From Mangrovimicrobium sp033283265 (GTDB taxonomy: Bacteria > Pseudomonadota > Gammaproteobacteria > Pseudomonadales > Halieaceae), in assembly GCA_033283265.1 (NCBI GenBank), contig JAWMQN010000004.1:1-64000 (forward strand): a stretch of DNA of 64,000 bases, in the 5' to 3' direction. The notes under the pieces are model-generated. The model was not told where the DNA came from and did not search any database. It saw nothing but the letters and a program-made list of their open reading frames with translations. The translations under genes were made by a program, and so were the position numbers. Positions 58,793 through 64,000 of the stretch are shown one piece after another (position 1 is the first letter of the stretch; every line of letters starts with the position of its first letter).

Positions 58793-59643
58793 CCGGACGC
58801 AAGTTCGACGAGACTCTCTACGACGCCTGGTGCCAGCAATTCCGCGTCGACGAGGTACTCTTCGAGGTCAAGACCGGCCACCAGCAGCTGGTGATTTTCC
58901 GCAATGGCCTGTTCGGCCGGGTGATGGCGCTGGATGGCATCATCCAGACCACCGAGGCCGACGAGTTCATCTACCACGAGATGCTCACTCACGTGCCGCT
59001 GTTCGCCCACCCCGCGCCACGCAAGGTGCTGATCGTCGGCGGCGGTGACGGCGGCATCCTGCGCGAGGTGTGCCGCCACACCGCGGTGGAAAGCATCACC
59101 ATGGTGGAGATCGACCAGGCGGTGGTGGAGATGGCGAAGGAATACTTTCCCAACCATTCGGCCGGCGCCTTCGACGACCCGCGGCTGAACCTGGTGATCG
59201 ACGACGGCGCTGCCTTCGTCGCCAACACCGCAGAGAAATTCGACGTCATCATCAGCGACTCCACCGATCCCATCGGTCCCGGCGAGGCGCTGTTCACCAA
59301 GGATTTCTACACCGCCTGCCACGACTGCCTGAACCCGGGCGGCATCATGGTGGCGCAGAACGGCGTCGCCTTCATGCAGCCCGACGAGGTGAGCACCACG
59401 GCCGCGCGCATGGCACCGGTATTCGCCGACTACCACTTCTACCAGGTGGCGGTGCCGACCTACGTCGGCGGGGTGATGACCCTGGCCTGGGCCAGCGACG
59501 ACGCGACCCTGCGCCAGCAGGCCCGGGAAGTCATCGCCGCGCGTTACGCGGCGAGTGGCATCAAGACCCGCTACTACAACCCCGGGATGCACGTGGGCGC
59601 CTTCAACCTGCCCCAGTACATTCTCGACAGCCTGGCCGGCTAG
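58789..59643 (+). CDS. speE: Spermidine synthase
   Basis: A 284-aa aminopropyltransferase. It has the SAM-like motif VLIVGGGDGGILREV (about residues 79-93), the acidic strand VEIDQAVVEMAKEYFP, and the catalytic region DVIISDSTDPIGPGEALF (Asp general base). It transfers the aminopropyl group from decarboxylated SAM to putrescine. Coupled to speD by a 4-bp overlap; the open frame upstream is speD sequence in another phase. Confidence 0.94.
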   Translation: MTGRKFDETLYDAWCQQFRVDEVLFEVKTGHQQLVIFRNGLFGRVMALDGIIQTTEADEFIYHEMLTHVPLFAHPAPRKVLIVGGGDGGILREVCRHTAVESITMVEIDQAVVEMAKEYFPNHSAGAFDDPRLNLVIDDGAAFVANTAEKFDVIISDSTDPIGPGEALFTKDFYTACHDCLNPGGIMVAQNGVAFMQPDEVSTTAARMAPVFADYHFYQVAVPTYVGGVMTLAWASDDATLRQQAREVIAARYAASGIKTRYYNPGMHVGAFNLPQYILDSLAG

Positions 59644-59733
59644 ACCGGCGGCAAAGGCAAGGGCACGGGCTGCGCAGGCGGCCCGCATACTGGAAGCCGC
59701 CGCGGTGCGGCGATTTGCGAGGACGAGGGTCCT

Positions 59734-60900
59734 ATGACCAATCTGGTGAAGGTGTCACCCGCGGCGGATGCCGAGCGCTACCGGACGCTGATCCGGGAAA
59801 GTGGTTATTCCCCGCTGTTGTTACTCGACTGCGAGCGGCTGCGCTTCCAGTACCGCAGCCTGGCAGCCGCGCTGCCGGGGGTGGAACTGTTCTACGCGAT
59901 CAAGTCCCTGCCCAACCTGGACGTCCTGCGTGTGCTGGCGGAGGAGGGGGCGGGCTTCGACATGGCCACCAGTGCCGAAGCGGAAATGCTGCGGGAAGTC
60001 GCGGTGTCGCCGCGCCGCACCATTCACACCCACCCGATCAAGCGCCCGCGGGATATCATCGATGCCCTGCGCTACGGTTGCACCACCTTCGTGGTCGACA
60101 ACCCGGACGAGATCGCCAAGTTCCTGCCCTACCGCTCGCGGGCCAGCCTGTTGTTGCGGGTGAGCTTCCGCTCGCCCTCGGCGAAGGTGGACCTGTCGCG
60201 CAAGTTCGGCTGTGCGCCGGGGGAAGTACCCGCGTTGCTGGCCGAGGCCGACCGCCTCGGCATCCAGGTCAAGGGCCTGTCCTTCCACGTCGGTTCCCAG
60301 TCCGGCGATTCCGCCCAGCATGTAAAGGCCATCGAGACCTGCAACCAGCTGATCCGCGAGCGCCGGGCCAGCGGTGGGGCGCCGCTCTCCCTGCTCGATA
60401 TCGGCGGTGGTTTCCCCGCCTCCTACACGCTGGGTGAAGTGGATATCGACGCCTACTGCGCACCGATCCGCGCGGCGCTGGCGCAACTGCCTGACAGCGT
60501 GAGCGTGCTGGCGGAGCCGGGGCGTTTTCTCTCTGCGCCCTCCATGACCGGCGTCTGCACGGTGATGGGCCGCGCCCTGCGCGACGGCCGCTACTGGTAC
60601 TACTTCGACGACGGTGTCTACGGCTCCTACAGTGGCCAGATGTTCGATCACACCCACTACCCGCTGGAGGTGTTCAGCGACAGCGCCGAGCGTATTCCCA
60701 GTGTGCTCTCCGGCCCGACCTGCGACAGCATCGACGTTATCGCCGAGGACCTGTCACTGCCGGAACTGCAGATCGGCGACCTGCTGGTGGGCCACTGCAT
60801 GGGTGCCTACACCGCTGCCACCGCGACGGATTTCAATGGTTTCCCGCGGGCGCGGATCGTGGTGGTCAACCAGCACCAGGACGCGGCGCTCACCGGCTAA
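59734..60900 (+). CDS. PLP-dependent ornithine/lysine decarboxylase (alanine racemase-fold, type III)
   Basis: 388 aa. PLP-binding Lys57 in FYAIKS, His in FHVGSQ, glycine loop DIGGGFPASY, EPGR, and the dimer-interface GPTCDSID with Cys330: the signature of eukaryotic-like ODC/antizyme-family decarboxylases in bacteria. It most likely supplies putrescine (or cadaverine) to SpeE. 90 bp after speE, same direction. The length fits ODC. Confidence 0.9.
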   Translation: MTNLVKVSPAADAERYRTLIRESGYSPLLLLDCERLRFQYRSLAAALPGVELFYAIKSLPNLDVLRVLAEEGAGFDMATSAEAEMLREVAVSPRRTIHTHPIKRPRDIIDALRYGCTTFVVDNPDEIAKFLPYRSRASLLLRVSFRSPSAKVDLSRKFGCAPGEVPALLAEADRLGIQVKGLSFHVGSQSGDSAQHVKAIETCNQLIRERRASGGAPLSLLDIGGGFPASYTLGEVDIDAYCAPIRAALAQLPDSVSVLAEPGRFLSAPSMTGVCTVMGRALRDGRYWYYFDDGVYGSYSGQMFDHTHYPLEVFSDSAERIPSVLSGPTCDSIDVIAEDLSLPELQIGDLLVGHCMGAYTAATATDFNGFPRARIVVVNQHQDAALTG

Positions 60901-60936
60901 ACCGGGGCGCTGCCTGGTCACAGCCGCGGGCGCGGC

Positions 60937-61119
60937 TCAGAAGATGCGGCCACCAATCGAGATGCTGGTGCTGATGCCGGATCCATGGCCGCCGTGGTAG
61001 CCACCGAAGCCGCTGGAAATCCCGATATTGCCGTAGACATGGGGGTCGGAGCAGCCGCTCAGGCTGAGCATCGCCAGGGCCAGCAAAAGCGCGGACAGGT
61101 ATTTCAGAAGTAATCTCAT
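60937..61119 (-). CDS. Small glycine-rich lipoprotein
   Basis: 60 aa. Signal sequence LLALAMLSLSGC with lipidated Cys23, then a 37-residue mature part rich in Gly/Ser/His (SSGFGGYHGGHGSG) ending in ISIGGRIF. It overlaps the stop of the VOC lipoprotein gene (ATGA), so the pair is co-translated. No known family. Confidence 0.75.
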   Translation of the reverse strand: MRLLLKYLSALLLALAMLSLSGCSDPHVYGNIGISSGFGGYHGGHGSGISTSISIGGRIF

Positions 61120-62027
61120 TGGCTCGCCTCCACGTCCGCGCTTGCGCGGGCCAGGGGCCAGGTCTGCAGGGCGATTCCGGCACCGGAGGGGTCAGCGATG
61201 ATCGCGACCTCGCCGCCGGCCGGGCGCGCCGTGGCAGGTACCAGGACCTTGCCGCCGAGGCTCTCGACCCGGGCCAGCAGGTCTTGCATCTGCTGTGTAT
61301 CAGCTACCCGCAGGTAGCTGACCCATTGCGGGGGCAACTGGGTGATCGGGTTGTTGCGTATGCCCAGTCGCGCCTGGTTCGCGCTGGACAGGATCTCGTA
61401 ATCGACGCGCTGCCCCTGGTATTCCAGGTCGCGGGCAGTATCGACGTAGGGCGCCAGCGTGGCGTAGAAGTCGCCGGCGCGGGTGACATCACCGGTCCAT
61501 AATTCGTTCCACAGGAAATTGCCACTGGCGGGCACCGCGCCGTTGTCCGCGGGGTCGTGGCCGCCCGATTCCAGCAGCGCGAGCACCGCCCCCTGGGGGT
61601 CGGCGACCACCGCGAGGCGGCCGCGGCTGCCCAGCGAGGTGGGCGGGGTGAAGACAGTGCCGCCTGCGGCGCTGAATTTCGCCGCCGCGGCATCGGTGTC
61701 GTCCACCGAAAGCACCACCACCCACTGGGAAATATCGGTCTGCAGCGGTAGGCGGGTCTGGTCGACCAGCCCACCGATCGGCTGGCCCTGGTGGTAGATG
61801 ACTTCGTAGTTGACGCCGCCGCCCAGGGCCTTGAACTCCCAGCCAAACAGTTCCCGGTAGAACGTCCTGCTAGCCTCCGGGGTATCGGTAATCAGGTCGT
61901 GCCAGACGATCTTGCCCGGCGTGCTACCTTCACCCGGCAGGGCGGGAATATCGAGTCGGGTCGTGGCGCAGGCCGCCGCGAGCAGGGCACCCAGGGCAGC
62001 CGTCACGACCAGTTTCAACCAGGCCAT
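61116..62027 (-). CDS. Lipoprotein with two VOC (glyoxalase-like) domains
   Basis: 303 aa with a lipoprotein signal ending LLAAAC (Cys20). Two VOC modules: about residues 38-155 (GKIVWHDLITDTPEASRTFY plus LFGWEF) and 165-290 (NFLWNELWTGDVTRAGDFY), each ending in an ADPxGA motif. Resembles the CFP30B/hydroxylase-like VOC group. Envelope-anchored VOC proteins are uncommon. Co-transcribed with the small lipoprotein gene downstream. Confidence 0.82.
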   Translation of the reverse strand: MAWLKLVVTAALGALLAAACATTRLDIPALPGEGSTPGKIVWHDLITDTPEASRTFYRELFGWEFKALGGGVNYEVIYHQGQPIGGLVDQTRLPLQTDISQWVVVLSVDDTDAAAAKFSAAGGTVFTPPTSLGSRGRLAVVADPQGAVLALLESGGHDPADNGAVPASGNFLWNELWTGDVTRAGDFYATLAPYVDTARDLEYQGQRVDYEILSSANQARLGIRNNPITQLPPQWVSYLRVADTQQMQDLLARVESLGGKVLVPATARPAGGEVAIIADPSGAGIALQTWPLARASADVEASQ

Positions 62028-62203
62028 GGATTGTCTCCGCGGTAAATTTGCTGCTGACAGGATAGCAGTAGCTCAAGCGGCTCGCTGTCTATAGCGGTGC
62101 GGGTGCTTCGCGGACCAAAGCTGCGAGTGCGGCGTCTGGCCGGCACGCAGGGTCAAGGCGCCCGAGGCTGTCTCGATCCGGCCTGGATATGCTGTCCTGA
62201 ACG

Positions 62204-63688
62204 TCAGGCTGCGGCCGGCAGGTTGAACTCGAAGCGGGTCCCCTTGCCGGTGTCACTGCTGACAGTGATGCGGCTGCCGTGCAGGTCGAGGATGCGCTTG
62301 ACGATGGCCAGCCCGAGGCCGCTGGATTGTTCCCGGGTCTCGCTCGGCTGCTTGCTGCGGAAATAGCGCTCGAAGATATTGCCGATCTCCTCCGCCGGGA
62401 TGCCGCAGCCGGTGTCGGAGACACTCACGGCGATGCCCTCCGGATTGGCGTTGAGGTGTACGTCGATGCTGCCGCCCGCTGGCGTGTATTGCAGCGCATT
62501 GCGGATCAGGTTTTCCAGCACCCGCTGGACCAGGCCGATATCGGCCAGTACCAGCGCCTGCCCCGGTGGTGTCGCCAGTTGCAGGGCGATGTCGCGGCGT
62601 CGGGCCTCCAGTTCAAAGTCCTGCACGACATCGTGCAGCAGCTCCGAGAGGGAGAAGGTCTCCAGTGCCAGCGCCGTGGCGCCGGCATCCAGTTTCGATA
62701 GTTCGAAGAGATCGCCGATCAGCGTGCCCAGGCGCTGGGTGTGCTTGCGGGTGATGCGCAGGTAGCGCTCGCGCTCCGCGCTGTCCAGTTCGTCGTTCTT
62801 GAGCAGCAGCGTATCGACGTAGCCGTGCATCGTCGCCAGCGGAGTGCGCAGGTCGTGGGAGACATTGCTGATCAGTTCCCGGCGCAGGCGGTCGTTTTCC
62901 TGCAGGGCGTCGAACTGTTCGCGGATCTTGCCGGCCATGCTGCTGAAAGCAGCGCCGAGCTTGTCGATCTCGTCGCCGCCCCTTGCCGGCGCACTGAGTG
63001 CGAGGAGATCGGCGGCCGGTGCCGGGTCGCGCATGCCGCTGCTGGCGAAGGCGTCGACGGCGCGGGTCAGGCGGGTCAGCCGGCGGGTGAGCAGGGCGAA
63101 GACCAGCAGGCCGGCGAGAAAGCCGCCGATCACCAGGGCGCCGATGGCGAGCAGGCTGATGTTGCGGGCGTAGCTGTCGCGCACCGCGTCGGCGAGCATG
63201 TCGTACTTGCTGCCGCCGAGGACCACGTAGAGATAGCCCTGCAGCGAGTCGCCATCCATCACCGGCGCCGCAGAGAAGACTTTCTCCCGTGCCGGGTTGC
63301 GCGGATCCGTCGCGTAGGTCGGCGGTGTACTCCTGCCGTCGATCAGGGCGCGCAGCGGCCCGAGCTCCACCTGCTGCAGCAGCACGCTCTCCGCCGGCAG
63401 GGCGTGGCCGAGGATAGTGCCTTCGCGGTTGAGCAGGTAGACCTCCACCGAGGGGTTGATCACCATCGCCCGCTCGGCGAGACGCTCCAGCTCGGCGCGA
63501 TTCACCGTGCCGTTCTCGATCAACGCGGTCTGGCCGGTGACGTACATGGCGATATCGGCGTTGAGGCGCTGGGTGACTTCCTCGTGGTAGCGCTGGGCGC
63601 TCCATTGTTCCAGGGCGTAGAAGCCGCCGCCCACCAGCAGCATGATCACCAGCAGGCAGAGGGCGAGCCGCGTATAGAGGGCGTTCAT
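62204..63688 (-). CDS. Two-component sensor histidine kinase
   Basis: 494 aa. TM helix 1 (LCLLVIMLLVGGGFYAL), a periplasmic sensor of about 135 residues, TM helix 2 (LLAIGALVIGGFLAGLLVFAL), HAMP, HisKA with the phospho-acceptor His278 in SNVSHDLRTPLATM, and HATPase_c with N box, DTGCGIP and GLGLAIVK. The stimulus is unknown. It overlaps the response-regulator gene by 4 bp. Confidence 0.93.
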   Translation of the reverse strand: MNALYTRLALCLLVIMLLVGGGFYALEQWSAQRYHEEVTQRLNADIAMYVTGQTALIENGTVNRAELERLAERAMVINPSVEVYLLNREGTILGHALPAESVLLQQVELGPLRALIDGRSTPPTYATDPRNPAREKVFSAAPVMDGDSLQGYLYVVLGGSKYDMLADAVRDSYARNISLLAIGALVIGGFLAGLLVFALLTRRLTRLTRAVDAFASSGMRDPAPAADLLALSAPARGGDEIDKLGAAFSSMAGKIREQFDALQENDRLRRELISNVSHDLRTPLATMHGYVDTLLLKNDELDSAERERYLRITRKHTQRLGTLIGDLFELSKLDAGATALALETFSLSELLHDVVQDFELEARRRDIALQLATPPGQALVLADIGLVQRVLENLIRNALQYTPAGGSIDVHLNANPEGIAVSVSDTGCGIPAEEIGNIFERYFRSKQPSETREQSSGLGLAIVKRILDLHGSRITVSSDTGKGTRFEFNLPAAA

Positions 63689-64000
63689 GCGCTCCGCGCC
63701 TGCAGTGCGGTGTCCATCTTGTAGCCGACGCCCCAGACGGTGACGATGTAGCGCGGGTGTTCGCCGTCCGGTTCGAGCTTGCCGCGCAGGCGGTTGATGT
63801 GGGAATTCACCGTGTGCTCGTAGCCCTCGTGGCCGTAGCCCCAGACCGAGTCGAGCAGCTGCGCGCGGGAGAACACCCGCCCCGGGTGGCGGGCGAAGTG
63901 CAGCAACAGGTCGAATTCGCGGGCGGTCAGCTCGACCCGCCGCGCGCCGACGTGCACTTCCCGGCTGGCGGTGTCGATGTTGAGGTCGCCTATGGCCAGC
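63685..64000 (-). CDS. OmpR-family response regulator, C-terminal part (cut by window edge)
   Basis: The visible part is the winged-helix DNA-binding domain: VELTAREFDLLLHFARHPG, FSRAQLLDSVWGY, HTVNSHINRLRGKLE and YIVTVWGVGYKM. The frame stays open to position 64000 (LAIGDLNIDTASREV), so the receiver domain lies to the right of the window. A GTG at 63957 is internal and not the start. Partner of the kinase encoded downstream. Confidence 0.92.
   Translation of the reverse strand, partial: LAIGDLNIDTASREVHVGARRVELTAREFDLLLHFARHPGRVFSRAQLLDSVWGYGHEGYEHTVNSHINRLRGKLEPDGEHPRYIVTVWGVGYKMDTALQARSA

Noticed and set aside
1..64000. CRISPR array, tRNA or rRNA genes
   Set aside because: No regularly spaced direct repeats and no cloverleaf or rRNA-like stretch were noticed on reading. 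A tRNAscan or CRISPR finder was not run.

Overview
The window looks like chromosomal DNA of a high-GC, metabolically versatile, probably marine gammaproteobacterium. The basis is codon use, leucine/isovalerate-type (liu-like) genes under a MerR regulator, TonB receptor and sulfotransferase genes, a guanidine-I riboswitch operon, and several oxygenase/ligase clusters for lipophilic or terpenoid-like substrates. A relative of the Halieaceae/OM60 group is a reasonable guess, but no marker gene fixes it.

Positions 1-2490 are the accessory highlight: the distal part of an integron-type gene-cassette array. One attC site (59 bp when rebuilt) is split by an intact IS3-family element (128-1436; 24-bp terminal inverted repeats, 3-bp GCG target duplication, A6G frameshift site). 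A complete cassette (1455-1783) follows and carries an 84-aa membrane protein. A second cassette encodes a ferric-reductase-like membrane protein and ends in a degenerate attC. No integrase gene is in the window. Positions 2505-4223 continue with AT-richer accessory genes: a cupin, a GFA-fold protein and an exostosin-like glycosyltransferase.

Positions 4475-15584 hold a MarR regulator with a Rieske dioxygenase alpha/beta pair, a lipoprotein hydrolase with a GNAT protein, an atypical phosphatase, a leaderless periplasmic-binding-type protein, a DUF4153 membrane protein, a MOSC protein, a lipoprotein with tandem 18-19-residue coils, and an RsgA-type GTPase. Positions 15851-20534 (minus strand) hold a flavin dehydrogenase, a luciferase-like monooxygenase, an SDR and an exported methyltransferase-like protein. 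Positions 20617-25525 hold a liu-type acyl-CoA carboxylase operon (MerR regulator, carboxyltransferase, enoyl-CoA hydratase, biotin carboxylase) without the usual dehydrogenase gene.

Positions 28238-38149 form one coherent system: a guanidine-I riboswitch, a three-gene ABC importer, the two 'urea carboxylase-associated' proteins (carboxyguanidine deiminase type), a biotin-dependent guanidine/urea carboxylase and allophanate hydrolase, closed by a palindromic terminator. Together they should import guanidine and degrade it to ammonia and CO2.

Positions 38187-48736 are a catabolic region: SDR, MaoC-like protein, P450 and SDR on the minus strand; a divergent acyl-CoA synthetase; a Baeyer-Villiger-type flavoprotein with an altered fingerprint; then LysR, SDR and an HSL-type esterase. 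The rest holds a repetitive Gly/Tyr-rich secreted protein, AzlCD, a TonB receptor convergent with a TPR-sulfotransferase, a DUF4242 protein, a LysR regulator, a polyamine operon (speD-speE-decarboxylase), two lipoproteins, and a two-component system cut by the right edge.
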